Source of the DNA: Hyphomicrobiales bacterium
Lineage (GTDB): Bacteria; Pseudomonadota; Alphaproteobacteria; Rhizobiales; Rhizobiaceae
DNA length: 56,210 nt
Assembly: GCA_900472175.1 (NCBI GenBank)
Contig: UCHD01000032.1
Coordinates: 1 to 56,210, forward strand
Direction: 5' to 3'
Shown here: piece by piece, positions 1 through 8,156 of the stretch
How positions within the stretch are numbered: position 1 is the first letter of the stretch
How the letters are laid out: every line of letters begins with the position of its first letter
Made by a program: the position numbers and the translations under genes
Notes under the pieces: model-generated
Seen by the model: only the letters and a program-made list of their open reading frames with translations
Databases searched by the model: none
Told to the model about the DNA's origin: nothing

Positions 1-19
1 CATCGTAACGATCCAAGAG

Positions 20-57
20 GGGGCCGGAACAAGAACTGTTCAAAATCATACGGTAGC
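20..57 (+). repeat. Left terminal inverted repeat (IRL) of Tn3-family element
   Basis: These 38 bp begin GGGGCCGGAACAAGAACTG and match the reverse complement of 3173-3210 with four mismatches (repeat positions 8, 20, 23 and 38). Length and the GGGG start are typical of Tn3-family ends. It lies 118 bp before the tnpA start. Confidence 0.88.
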
Positions 58-174
58 CATGAACGTATGAAGAACCTGCATTTGAGAAAAAATCCGGTCC
101 TCGGATTCCATTTGCCAATTCTTCTTGATCCTTTTTCATGGTCACTGAAAGCGTAAGATTTCAGGAGATGAGTG

Positions 175-3153
175 ATGGGTCGCAGAAAGCTGCTCAAAAG
201 CCACGAGAGACGAGCGGTTTTCGGTCTGCCGACCGACGATGATAGTTTGATCCGGCATTACACGCTGTCCCCTTCCGATCTGCTCGAGATCCAGATCCGC
301 CGCCGGGCGCCTAACCAGCTCGGCTTCGCTGTCCAACTCTGCCTGATGCGCTATCCTGGGCGAACTTTGATGTCTGGAGAGAGCCTGCCGCTGGCAACAC
401 TCGAGTTCATTGCGCGGCAACTCGATATCGAACCACGCGAGTTTCATCTTTATGCGCGCCGCGAACCGACACGGATGGAGCATGTCGCTTTCCTGCTGAC
501 CTATCTGGGAATGCGAACGCCGACGTCCGCGGATCGACGGGTGGCACTGTCGGCTGCCATTGACGTGGCCGCAGCAACAGATAGGGGCACTGCCATCATA
601 AACGCGATTGTCGCAGCGTTTCGTGAGCGCAATGTCTTGCTGCCTACGGAGGACGTGATCGAAAGGCTGGGACTTGCTGCACGTGCCATTGCCCGACGCC
701 GAGCAGAAGCGGCACTGTTGGCGGGCTTGCCCGAAGTGCGTTTGGTCAATCTCGACGATCTTCTGTCGGTGGATCCGGAGATTGAGCACACTCGTTTTCA
801 TTGGATTAGGTCTGCCCCCGATGCGCCAAGCGGTGATAACCTGATCGGATTGATGGAGAGGCTTGCCTTCATCCGCTCCTTGGAGATCGATCCCCAACTT
901 CAGAATCGGATTCATCCGGAACGCTGGAACCAGATGGTTCGCGAAGGAGACGTTACACCGGCTTGGCTTGTCGCCGATTTCAATGTTGCGCGCCGTCGGG
1001 CGACTATCGTCACCCAGCTCATCAAGCTCACACAGAAGCTGACCGATGATGCCGTAACAATGTTCTGCAAACTGATAGGGCGATTGTTTTCTCAGGCAAA
1101 CAACAGGAAAAAGCAGCGCCGCACCGACGCGCATCATGAAACCGCAAAGGCGCTCCGGCTGTTTCGGGACACGCTGCGTGCTCTCGTCGCCGCCGACCAG
1201 ACAGGGGCGGATGCGTTGGACATCATCGACCGGCAGGTGGGATGGTACAAATTGCTGCAGGCAAAGCCTCTTGTTGAGGCGATGGTGGAGGACGCTGATC
1301 CAGATCCGCTTTCGTTGGCCGTCGAGCGCTATGGCAGCGTACGCAAATATGCTCCCGTGTTCCTGCAAGCATTCGCATTTCGCTCGGCGCGTCGGCATGA
1401 TCCCCTGCTTGCTGCTCTCGACATGCTGAAATTGCTTTCTACGGACGGGCGGCGCGCGCTGCCCGCGCGGTTTCCAGTCGGCCATCTGCGGGAGCAGACG
1501 CGCAAGCTGATCTCTGGGCAGGACAAGCCTGATCGCCGTCTCTACGAGATCGCAACCTTGGCCGTGTTGCGGGATCGATTGCGTTCAGCGGACGTTTGGG
1601 TCGAAGGCAGTCGATCGTACCGCCCCATGGATGAGCTCCTTATGCCGATGCCGGCATTTAGAACGCTGAAGGGAGATGGCGATCTTGGCCTTGGTGTCCA
1701 GTCTGATGGCGCAGCCTATCTTTCCGAGGCGGCCCAAGTTCTCGACTTCAATCTCAGGCAACTCGCCCATCGTGCCCGAAACGGCAAACTTGACGGCGTT
1801 CGCCTTGAACGCGGCAAGCTGCTCGTCACACCTCTCTCGAGCGAAGTACCCACAGGGGCCGAGGAATTAAACTGGGAATTGAGCGGTATGTATCCACTCG
1901 TTGAAGTTCCGGACCTGCTCAAAGAAGTCCATGAATGGACTAGGTTCGCCGATCAATTCACACATGTGCGCACCGGCGAACCACCGCGCAATATATCAGC
2001 GATGTTGGCCGGCGCTCTCGCCGATGGCACCAATCTCGGGCCAAAGCGGATGGCAATAGCATCGAAGGGCATCAGCGCTCACCAGATCAGCTGGATGCGG
2101 ATGTTTCATGCTCGTGCTGAAACCTATCGAACAGCCCAGGCCTCTATTTCCGATGCCCATTCCCGCCATCCCCACGCTCAGCTATGGGGTAATGGCGCGA
2201 CGGCATCGTCCGATGGCCAATTCTTCCGTGCGAGTGACCGTGCCGCCAAGCGCGCCGACATCAACCTGCACTACGGCAGCGAGCCCGGCACCAAGTTCTA
2301 TAGCCATCTCTCCGATCAGTATGGTTATTTCAGCATCCTGCCGATCAGTCCGACTGAAAGCGAGGCAGCCTACGTGCTCGACGGCCTGTTCGATCACGAG
2401 GCGGCACTCGACATCAAAGAGCATTTTACCGATACCGGTGGCGCCAGTGATCACATCTTCGCGTTGTTCGCCCTGCTCGACAAACGGTTCTCACCTCGAC
2501 TGCGTAATCTTAACGATCGGAAATTCCATACGTTTGAGAAACCGGATGTCTATTCTGGACTGGAGAGCCATATTGGAGCGCCCATCAACAGCGATCTGAT
2601 TCTGGCCCATTGGGATGAGCTCTTGCATTTGGCCGTTTCGATTAAAATGAAGGTGGTTGCTCCCTCTGCAATCCTGAAGAAACTGGCAGGCTCGCCCAAT
2701 CCGAGCCAGCTCGCAAAGGCACTGCGAGAGCTGGGGCGTCTTGAGCGGTCGCTGTTCATGATTGAATGGTATTCAAGCCCGGCTTTACGGCGGCGTTGTC
2801 AAGCGGGATTGAACAAGGGTGAGGCTGCCCACAAGCTCAAGCGGGCTGTCTTTTTTCACGAGCGCGGCGAAATTCGTGATCGTTCGTTTGAAAGTCAGGC
2901 GTTTCGCTCGTCCGGCCTCAATCTCGTCGTCAGCGCAATCGTCCACTGGAACACCGTTTACCTCAGCCGAGCCGTGCAGCACCTGCGTGAGAAACGCCGC
3001 ATCATTCCCAATGATATGCTCAAGCATGTTTCGCCGTTGAGTTGGGAACACATCAATTTGACAGGCATCTACACGTGGGACGAACCGCCAAGCTTCGCCG
3101 ACAGCGGCTTCAGACCGCTGCGAACTTCAACGGCAATAGCGCAAGCAGCCTGA
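175..3153 (+). CDS. tnpA: Tn3-family transposase TnpA
   Basis: About 992 residues, the usual size for Tn3-family DDE transposases, which cut and join the 38-bp ends in replicative transposition. The catalytic triad can be placed: first Asp in ATASSDGQFF near residue 680, second Asp in SDQYGYF near 714, and Glu in GLNKGEAAHKLKRA near 883, followed by the family-typical FFHERGEIRDRSFESQ and NLVVSAIVHWNT stretches. The N-terminal half carries the DNA-binding region that begins HYTLSPSDLLEIQIRRR. I chose ATG 175 because AGGAG at 163-167 lies seven bases ahead; a GTG at 172 is directly adjacent. The frame is uninterrupted. No resolvase gene accompanies it, so cointegrates would need a resolvase in trans or host recombination. 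Confidence 0.95.
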   Translation: MGRRKLLKSHERRAVFGLPTDDDSLIRHYTLSPSDLLEIQIRRRAPNQLGFAVQLCLMRYPGRTLMSGESLPLATLEFIARQLDIEPREFHLYARREPTRMEHVAFLLTYLGMRTPTSADRRVALSAAIDVAAATDRGTAIINAIVAAFRERNVLLPTEDVIERLGLAARAIARRRAEAALLAGLPEVRLVNLDDLLSVDPEIEHTRFHWIRSAPDAPSGDNLIGLMERLAFIRSLEIDPQLQNRIHPERWNQMVREGDVTPAWLVADFNVARRRATIVTQLIKLTQKLTDDAVTMFCKLIGRLFSQANNRKKQRRTDAHHETAKALRLFRDTLRALVAADQTGADALDIIDRQVGWYKLLQAKPLVEAMVEDADPDPLSLAVERYGSVRKYAPVFLQAFAFRSARRHDPLLAALDMLKLLSTDGRRALPARFPVGHLREQTRKLISGQDKPDRRLYEIATLAVLRDRLRSADVWVEGSRSYRPMDELLMPMPAFRTLKGDGDLGLGVQSDGAAYLSEAAQVLDFNLRQLAHRARNGKLDGVRLERGKLLVTPLSSEVPTGAEELNWELSGMYPLVEVPDLLKEVHEWTRFADQFTHVRTGEPPRNISAMLAGALADGTNLGPKRMAIASKGISAHQISWMRMFHARAETYRTAQASISDAHSRHPHAQLWGNGATASSDGQFFRASDRAAKRADINLHYGSEPGTKFYSHLSDQYGYFSILPISPTESEAAYVLDGLFDHEAALDIKEHFTDTGGASDHIFALFALLDKRFSPRLRNLNDRKFHTFEKPDVYSGLESHIGAPINSDLILAHWDELLHLAVSIKMKVVAPSAILKKLAGSPNPSQLAKALRELGRLERSLFMIEWYSSPALRRRCQAGLNKGEAAHKLKRAVFFHERGEIRDRSFESQAFRSSGLNLVVSAIVHWNTVYLSRAVQHLREKRRIIPNDMLKHVSPLSWEHINLTGIYTWDEPPSFADSGFRPLRTSTAIAQAA

Positions 3154-3172
3154 GATTCATCCTTCGTTCACG

Positions 3173-3210
3173 TCTACCGTATGATTTCGAGCAGTTCTTG
3201 TTACGGCCCC
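3173..3210 (-). repeat. Right terminal inverted repeat (IRR) of Tn3-family element
   Basis: This is the inverted partner of the left end, finishing in GGCCCC at 3205-3210. It starts only 20 bp after the tnpA stop codon, so the transposase gene fills almost the whole element. Confidence 0.88.
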
Positions 3211-3582
3211 ATGACGCCACCCAGCACGGCATTCTCACGCGACTGGCGGTGAAGTTCTAGCCGAAACGCGGCGGCGGCCCGTTGAACGCCATATGCTACG
3301 GCGCGTGTACCGGTTCGGCGTCAGGCAGGGCAGACCTTCCGAATTGAAGATCCGGACCTCGCAGCCGAAGTGCTCGAGCAGCCGACCAGCCTCGAGTGCC
3401 AGAAACCGCTGCAGGAGATGTGCTGTTGGTTCCCGCTCCGAAAGGCGTCCCAGTTGTGCGCATCGTCATCCATTGCTTCAAAATGACAGCTCACTTGGTT
3501 ACCCGCAATGGGGAACAGGCTGCCCCCATCACCCCAAGTGAATGTGCGGCTGCCGACAAACAAGATGCTGTTGGCTGGTTCG
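3211..3582. other. Stretch without a recognisable gene
   Basis: Between the right end of the Tn3-like element and the next plausible gene I find only short frames with no family resemblance, no convincing ribosome binding site and no IS motif. It may be the truncated remainder of whatever the transposon landed in. Confidence 0.4.
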
Positions 3583-4002
3583 ATGGTCGATTGGAAGAAA
3601 TACGCCGACAAAGCGGAAGCGGCCCTCGATGTCTGGAATGTGATGATGAGGAACGCACCCGAACCTAATGTGGCGGGAGAGATCGAGCGCCTGAAGGCTA
3701 ATCGAAACCTGTTCGCGGGCAAATACCGGTCCGTCATCGTGTTGATGGACGATACACGCCAAAAGCTTCAGGAGGTCGTGGACCACATCCAGGACGAAGG
3801 CGACCGGGCTTTCTTCGGCAGCACAAATCACGCCGACTGGCTACGCGATCTGGTCAGTGACATGGACGGATGGTCGTTCGACGCCATGGTTCCAACGGGC
3901 GACATGAACAAGATGGAGCGCGACCCATACGCCGCCTGCCGGCAGCTGCGAACGGCTTTAAAACTCGCTATCGAGCACATGGCTGCTTTCATCAGCCGCT
4001 GA
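3583..4002 (+). CDS. Hypothetical protein, probably helical and cytoplasmic
   Basis: A 139-residue protein if started at ATG 3583 (MVDWKKYADKAEAAL); the same frame stays open upstream to 3508, with another ATG at 3565, and no start has a strong ribosome binding site, so the N-terminus is unsure. The sequence is hydrophilic and looks alpha-helical, with an acidic middle and a helical C-terminal segment (ACRQLRTALKLAIEHMAAF). There is no signal peptide, membrane segment or family motif that I recognise. It opens a run of small rhizobial-type genes between the transposon and the sugar genes. Its composition fits a real gene better than the competing frames do, but no function can be given. Confidence 0.5.
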   Translation: MVDWKKYADKAEAALDVWNVMMRNAPEPNVAGEIERLKANRNLFAGKYRSVIVLMDDTRQKLQEVVDHIQDEGDRAFFGSTNHADWLRDLVSDMDGWSFDAMVPTGDMNKMERDPYAACRQLRTALKLAIEHMAAFISR

Positions 4003-4107
4003 AAGCTAGCTATTCTTTTGTAAGTCTCGGCGAAGAGATGCCCGGTATCAATGCCGCCTTCAAGTCGGAGGGCTCGACCGATGCTAAATAAAGCAAAGAG
4101 TTCCTGC

Positions 4108-4398
4108 TTATACCCCGTTGCTCTCTATTTCCTTGGGAAGTTTGATGTCCATCCAATCGGCGTATTTGGACAGCTGGACCGACAAAGCCCTAGCAGCAGA
4201 AGCCGAAATTTCAACTTGGACTTGATGGGGCGCTTTGTCCCGAGTGTTGTAAATTTCGTGCTCGCGAGACGAACGAACGTATCCAATGCGCAGTACAAGG
4301 TGCTCCAATACCGAAGCGACGCCCCATTCAACGAGCCGACTTGTCTTCAGTTTCCCGTCATCACTGAAATCCCACTTGCTTGTGTCGGTATCGGCCAC
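4108..4398 (-). CDS. Small hypothetical protein (96 aa)
   Basis: Starts at GTG 4398 with AGGAG about eight bases upstream on the minus strand, which is good support for a translated gene. The product is soluble, begins MADTDTSKWDFSDDGKLKTS and ends in a charged tail (KLPKEIESNGV). No signal peptide, membrane segment or known domain is visible. It lies alone on this strand, with its 3' end facing the gene that ends at 4002. I do not recognise its family. Confidence 0.55.
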   Translation of the reverse strand: MADTDTSKWDFSDDGKLKTSRLVEWGVASVLEHLVLRIGYVRSSREHEIYNTRDKAPHQVQVEISASAARALSVQLSKYADWMDIKLPKEIESNGV

Positions 4399-4725
4399 TG
4401 CAGAACTCCTATTAAGAGGAAGTCGTACGGCGACAATACGCCTAGCCTCTCTAATCGCCTATCGGCCATTAGAGGTAGGTTGGGAGTATCCCCACCACCC
4501 CATCCGAATGTGGGGGGCCGTCAGCTAGTCAGAAAGGCCCATCCCGCGAGGGCTATTTGAACAAAAGCGAGGACGATACACACGCCGATAAAGATTTTCA
4601 GAAAGATGTCGCGCATCCGGCCGGGGTAGCATCCCCAGCCGCTCCTGCCAACCATGTGGAACTGGATGGGCTGGCATCGTCGCCTTCATCTGCTACAGAC
4701 GGAGCCTCAAACGAGATTTACATTG

Positions 4726-4911
4726 ATGGCTATAGTTCCACTGAGATATCCGAACGCAAAGCGCAACCCGCTGCAGTTGGCGATCACCGCTTTGAGAACA
4801 AATGGCCATCTGGTGCAAACTGTGGATATCCCGGGGCTGCTTTTCTTAGACGGTCGGGAAGTGACAATCGCTCAACTGATTCAGATTTCGAGCATCGATC
4901 TGAAAGACTAA
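4726..4911 (+). CDS. Small hypothetical protein (61 aa)
   Basis: Reads MAIVPLRYPNAKRNPLQLAI from ATG 4726 and contains DIPGLLFLDGREVTIAQLI, a pattern that resembles small uncharacterised rhizobial proteins with a VDGRELT-like motif. The ribosome binding site is weak. An overlapping frame from a TTG at 4557 (MNKSEDDTHADKD...) is also open to 4958; it could be the true N-terminal part of a gene now shifted out of frame, or chance. Function is unknown and the reality of the gene is only moderately supported. Confidence 0.35.
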   Translation: MAIVPLRYPNAKRNPLQLAITALRTNGHLVQTVDIPGLLFLDGREVTIAQLIQISSIDLKD

Positions 4912-5002
4912 TCGGCCACCAACCCCTCACTCAGTATGAGCGGGAGGTGGACGTCTGATGATCTCTACCCGCGCTGCCGACAGAACCCTCACCACGATAC
5001 AC

Positions 5003-5179
5003 TTAGCCCGCCCAACCTTTAGAACGGCAGTAATCCTCGGCCGCTTTAATTGCCGCAATCTTATCGGTGAAAGGGCCGAGCACCTTTACCGTACCTCGAA
5101 AATCGATGAGGACGGATTTCGTGATCGGATCGTGTATAATTTGCATGTCCCTCTCATAAGGGACCAAGCTGCGGTTCAT
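5003..5179 (-). CDS. Small hypothetical protein (58 aa)
   Basis: From ATG 5179 the product reads MNRSLVPYERDMQIIHDPIT and ends in CRSKGWAG. GGGAG lies about seven bases before this start, which is why I prefer it to the longer 81-residue frame beginning at 5248. The pattern of alternating strand-like and helix-like segments (SVLIDFRGTVKVLGPF, then KIAAIKAAEDYC) looks like a compact soluble domain. It lies in the same orientation as the neighbouring small minus-strand genes. I cannot assign a function. Confidence 0.5.
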   Translation of the reverse strand: MNRSLVPYERDMQIIHDPITKSVLIDFRGTVKVLGPFTDKIAAIKAAEDYCRSKGWAG

Positions 5180-5316
5180 ACGCTCGTCTCCCAAGGAACG
5201 AGAGCGCAGGCCTCTCCCAGCCATCGTTGCCGCAACGATGATGAGCAAACAATAGGGCGCCGGAACTCATTGTCGAGGTGTCTCAATGGATCTTCGACTT
5301 TGAGCGCCCTGTTTGA

Positions 5317-5682
5317 TCATTGCTGCCGCTGGAAAGTTTCCAGCGCAATAGGACGTGATGTCAGTTCGGCTTCGTCCGTTACTCCGCTTTGGAACAAACC
5401 TAAGAGCTGGCTGGCGACCATTTGCGCATCAGTGCTTTCAGGAGAAATGTTTAGCTCCCTGCACCGAGCATCAATCGCACGGCTCAATTTCTCGAGATCG
5501 TCGGAATCGAGAACGTCCAACATGTTCCCACTCCCCAGCGAAACCATATCATCAGTAAAATATCGGGCAGTCTTTCTTGCTTCGCAAGAGGGGGCAATTC
5601 GAAAAACCACTCGCATTGCTGCAGGGTTGAAAGATGCCTTTGGCGCCCCAGCGCCCTCTCTGAAAGTGCTGTCATCCTTCAA
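5317..5682 (-). CDS. Small hypothetical protein (up to 121 aa)
   Basis: The frame opens at TTG 5682; an internal ATG at 5616 (MRVVFRIAPSCEARKTARYF) would give 99 residues, and neither start has a strong ribosome binding site. The C-terminal half is acidic and helical (DSDDLEKLSRAIDARCRELN). No known domain is recognised. The 5' end overlaps, on the opposite strand, the start of a small broken gene at 5666-5845, so at least one of the two starts is probably annotated too far out. Confidence 0.45.
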   Translation of the reverse strand: MKDDSTFREGAGAPKASFNPAAMRVVFRIAPSCEARKTARYFTDDMVSLGSGNMLDVLDSDDLEKLSRAIDARCRELNISPESTDAQMVASQLLGLFQSGVTDEAELTSRPIALETFQRQQ

Positions 5683-5845
5683 GAGCGAAGCTTATGCAAA
5701 AGCCGAGAGCGATTTTGCGGACTATTTCGCCCGCAACTATCCCGGCCCGGACACAATCATCTTCGATCCGAAATAGCATGCGCCGAAGTTATTCTACGCG
5801 GCCTCCCGCGCCCTCACGGCCACAGCGCCGAAGGGCGAGCTATGA
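5666..5845 (+). pseudogene. Small rhizobial-type gene interrupted by an amber codon
   Basis: The frame reads KAESDFADYFARNYPGPDT, then IIFDPK, then TAG at 5774-5776, and continues in the same frame as HAPKLFYAASRALTATAPKG before TGA at 5843-5845. From memory, small rhizobial proteins carry a PGPDTII.DPKWHAP motif, so the TAG sits exactly where a Trp codon (TGG) would be expected: a single G-to-A change would explain it. The start is unsure; GTG 5666 is the first in-frame choice. Function of the family is unknown to me. The recall of the motif should be checked by search. Confidence 0.45.
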
Positions 5846-5847
5846 CC

Positions 5848-6111
5848 TTATGCCAAGATACGCACTTCAATGGCGGCAGCGATAAATGCATCCCTCGCTT
5901 CCGTCACGGATCCATACGCTTCCACGACTTCGTTGCACGCGGCCTTCGCTCGATCATAGTAGGGACCACGCTCCGCCGGCCATCTGGTTGAAAGGTAGAC
6001 CAAGGCTTCGTATGGCCCCTCGACCGTCTCCAACATCCCGCGACCGATCCTCAAGTAAACAGGTGATTCCCAAAGGAACAGGGCTTGAATTTGCTCTTTC
6101 TTCTGACTCAC
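5848..6111 (-). CDS. DUF982 family protein
   Basis: 87 residues starting at GTG 6111, preceded by GGAGG at a six-base spacing on the minus strand. The sequence has the DUF982 layout: an N-terminal strand region, then GPYEALVYLSTRWPAERGP, a middle helix with AAC, and the terminal VTEARDAFIAAAIEV. DUF982 proteins are short, of unknown function, very abundant in Rhizobiaceae genomes and often carried on accessory replicons. A second DUF982 gene lies 200 bp upstream in the same orientation but the two are clearly diverged. Family assignment is firm; the role is not known. Confidence 0.8.
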   Translation of the reverse strand: MSQKKEQIQALFLWESPVYLRIGRGMLETVEGPYEALVYLSTRWPAERGPYYDRAKAACNEVVEAYGSVTEARDAFIAAAIEVRILA

Positions 6112-6313
6112 ATTGATCCTCCATCTTCGGTTTTTCGGGGACAGATTTTACCCGGCCCGTTCAGCCACTCAATTAAAAACCACAAGTGCTGTGCACCATT
6201 GGCGGCAGAGAAGGTGGACGAACTACGAGCAATGCCATGTGTCGGGGCACACGGCCAATGCTAAGCTCTCGACGGAAAGCAACATTGCTGACCTGCCGAA
6301 AATCAATCTGACT

Positions 6314-6577
6314 TCAGTTCGCGCGCAACTCTTGATCCATCGCAGCGGCAATGAAAGCCTGTCGAGCCTGTTCCGGCGTCATCTTCCGTTCCATCGCCAG
6401 GCGACAGCACCGAGCGGCGTTCGCGCAAACGTTGCTACTCGGGCCGACCATGTGCCGGCTCAAAATTTCGAAGCCTTGAAGCGGTCCGCATACCTTCTTC
6501 TCGATACCGCCGCGAAGCTTGACGGTTACCGGTTGCCACTGAATTTCGGTTGGATTGCTGATCTCGTTCGGGTGCAT
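6314..6577 (-). CDS. DUF982 family protein
   Basis: 87 residues from ATG 6577 with GGGAGAAG shortly upstream. It shows the family pattern WQPVTVKLRGGIEKKVCGPL followed by a C-terminal MTPEQARQAFIAAAMDQE segment. It differs from its neighbour at 5848-6111 by lacking the WPAERGP block, having HMVGPSSNVCANAARCC instead, so this is a diverged paralogue rather than a fresh duplicate. No function is established for the family. Confidence 0.75.
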   Translation of the reverse strand: MHPNEISNPTEIQWQPVTVKLRGGIEKKVCGPLQGFEILSRHMVGPSSNVCANAARCCRLAMERKMTPEQARQAFIAAAMDQELRAN

Positions 6578-6660
6578 TTTGCTTCTCCCGTTGTCGTTCC
6601 GTGCGCGAAACGAAGGACAGGGGATTTTGTTCCACGGTGACTTCTTTTTCGACCGGAACT

Positions 6661-6743
6661 GTCTCTTACTTGCGTCCTCGGCCAGCCGGATGTTAACGGG
6701 TCAGAGCCTCGTCATAGACGGTGGGGTTGTCGCGACGGGATAG
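6661..6743 (+). pseudogene. Remnant of the C-terminus of a short-chain dehydrogenase
   Basis: The frame encodes LASSASRMLTGQSLVIDGGV and a short tail before a stop, the standard C-terminal end of SDR-family dehydrogenases (the S.Y.TGQ.L.VDGG motif). Nothing of the remaining ~220 residues precedes it, so it is a fragment. The same stretch, differing at about seven of 80 positions, recurs at 51594-51673 in the same orientation near the other end of the window. Confidence 0.75.
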
Positions 6744-6760
6744 CGAGTGAAGTCCATCAT

Positions 6761-6928
6761 GTTATTACCCCGGGCGCGGAGAATGGCATAAACGCGCCAT
6801 TCGGATGCGGGAGCGATCCCTTGCGATTTGGTAGCGGTCAGTTCTCCCAGAGCGGCGAGCTTGCGCCAGGCGAATAACCGGTTCGGCTGAGTGCCATGAC
6901 GGGCGATCATCCTAACTGTCACGTCCGA
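6761..6928 (-). pseudogene. IS3-family transposase OrfA remnant
   Basis: The minus strand reads VTVRMIARHGTQPNRLFAWR and KLAALGELTA..GIAPASEW, the second half of the helix-turn-helix and linker of IS3-family OrfA proteins (typical form: VSLVARRHG.APNQLF.WRRL...GALTA..AGEEVVPASEYR). The flanking sequence does not continue as a full OrfA and no OrfB follows, so this is a decayed fragment. It sits directly beside the SDR remnant. Confidence 0.6.
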
Positions 6929-7174
6929 GGTGTTGCGCATAAAAAGCGCGACAATCCCAAGCTCACAACATCGCGGGCCGTGGATGGTCGCCCTCTGTCC
7001 GGAAGCAGTGCGGGCGTTGGGACGATGCAGCCACCAAGCCATACTTGGCTAACGCCATGCGATAGCCGCGGTTGGTTTGGAACGACATGGGCAAGGGTGT
7101 AGGACGATTAAAGCCTGAATCATCCTGTTTTAAATCGGCGGTAATCTGCTCCGTCACATTGCACCTCTTTTTCA

Positions 7175-7206
7175 AAATGGACTTCCTGCTTCAGGGAAGT
7201 CCGTCC
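7175..7206 (-). terminator. Probable terminator after the araFGH-epimerase operon
   Basis: GGACTTCC (7179-7186) and GGAAGTCC (7195-7202) form an 8-bp stem with an 8-base loop, 60 bp past the stop of the epimerase gene. Read on the minus strand the stem is followed by ATTTTG, a weak T-tract. Outer bases (AATGGA / TCCATT) can lengthen the stem with a bulge. It would end the minus-strand transcript. Confidence 0.5.
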
Positions 7207-7261
7207 ATTAAAATCAAATCCCCCTCTGCCAACGTCATCTCAGCGGCTGCGCCTCGATCAC

Positions 7262-8149
7262 TCAGCCTTCAGCCAGCAACACCACCGGATGCAGAACGAT
7301 GCAACAGGAGAGGCTCTGTTCATACTCCAGCGTCACCAATCCTCCGCCCGACGGCATGTTGTGGGCATTGGGCAGATGCGTCATGGGCTCGAAGCAGAAG
7401 AAGTCAGCGACCGCATCGGGCGAATAGATCATGAAGCAGTCGAACGGGCCTACAGCTGTAAGCATGAGGCCAAGGCCATGTTCGGGCCATTCTATCCATG
7501 CCTCTGCGTCCCAGCCTTCATAGGCATTGTTGATCCAGTGCGAAGGGAGGGGGGCAGGTGCCGCAAAGTCCAGGCTTTTCGGGATTGGCATTCGGGCATC
7601 CGGCAGGTGCCCACCACGCTCGGTCCAAAATCGCCTTGCCTCTGCCTTCAGTCGGGTTTTCGATGTGCGCGGAAAGAATGGATGGAATCCCAGTCCGAAC
7701 GGCAGTGGGCCGCAGGAAGTGTTGGTGATCGTCAGCCCCAGTGTCAAAGCATCACCACCGAGCCGGACCGTCTGGATGACGTTATAGGCATAAGGGCTTG
7801 ACAGGTTCTGACGATGGATGTAGCGCAGCACCGCTTCACAGCTGCTTTGCGACACGATTTCCCACTCGACGAGCCAGCCGTCTCCATGCAGACAATAAGG
7901 ATCGGCAGTGTTGGGCTGCATCGAGAAATGCTTGTCGGCGAAATCGAAGGCGTTCGCCTCGATCCGGTTGCCGTAGGGTACCAGCGGAAAACTTGCCTCC
8001 GCTCCAAACCGGCGCGATGCGAGCCCGGCGGTCGGCGTTGGCCGCAGGAACGGTATTCCGTGATAGGCTCCAGCCAAAAGCGAGCCGCCGAAGCGGCTCA
8101 CTTCTGCCGAGAGATCACCATTCCGCAGATGCAGAATGTCTTGGCTCAT
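7262..8149 (-). CDS. Aldose 1-epimerase (mutarotase) family protein
   Basis: 295 residues, single galactose-mutarotase-like beta-sandwich. Expected active-site features are present: FPLVPYGNRI (residues 55-63), His88 in CLHGDGW, His156 in LGFHPFFPR, and Glu254 in FCFEPMTHLPNA, the general acid/base pair of mutarotases. Such enzymes interconvert alpha and beta anomers of aldoses, feeding the anomer required by a sugar 1-dehydrogenase. It is the last gene of the minus-strand operon, seven bases after araH, and is followed by a probable terminator. The context points to L-arabinose or D-galactose as substrate. There is no signal peptide, so it acts in the cytoplasm. Confidence 0.85.
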   Translation of the reverse strand: MSQDILHLRNGDLSAEVSRFGGSLLAGAYHGIPFLRPTPTAGLASRRFGAEASFPLVPYGNRIEANAFDFADKHFSMQPNTADPYCLHGDGWLVEWEIVSQSSCEAVLRYIHRQNLSSPYAYNVIQTVRLGGDALTLGLTITNTSCGPLPFGLGFHPFFPRTSKTRLKAEARRFWTERGGHLPDARMPIPKSLDFAAPAPLPSHWINNAYEGWDAEAWIEWPEHGLGLMLTAVGPFDCFMIYSPDAVADFFCFEPMTHLPNAHNMPSGGGLVTLEYEQSLSCCIVLHPVVLLAEG

Positions 8150-8156
8150 ACCCGGA

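Larger units (their letters stand above)
20..3210 (+). mobile_element. Compact Tn3-family transposon carrying only tnpA
   Basis: A 3191-bp unit is bounded by 38-bp inverted repeats (20-57 and 3173-3210) that both begin GGGGCC, match at 34 of 38 positions and enclose one full-length Tn3-family transposase. No resolvase, res site or passenger gene is visible inside, so the element resembles the resolvase-less IS1071-like layout rather than a classical Tn3. The five bases outside the left end (15-19, AAGAG) and the right end (3211-3215, ATGAC) differ, so there is no intact 5-bp target duplication. This suggests an old insertion, an adjacent deletion or a recombined end. The transposase frame is open, so activity is possible. 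Confidence 0.85.

Noticed and set aside
142..1485. Long minus-strand frame opposite the transposase gene
   Set aside because: It is the antisense shadow of tnpA, with no family resemblance and no ribosome binding site.
3296..3737. Overlapping minus-strand frames near 3.3-3.7 kb
   Set aside because: No ribosome binding site, low-complexity translation and overlap with the better plus-strand frame ending at 4002.
4051..4560. 169-codon plus-strand frame overlapping the 4108-4398 gene
   Set aside because: The minus-strand gene has a good ribosome binding site and soluble-protein composition; the plus frame looks antisense in composition.
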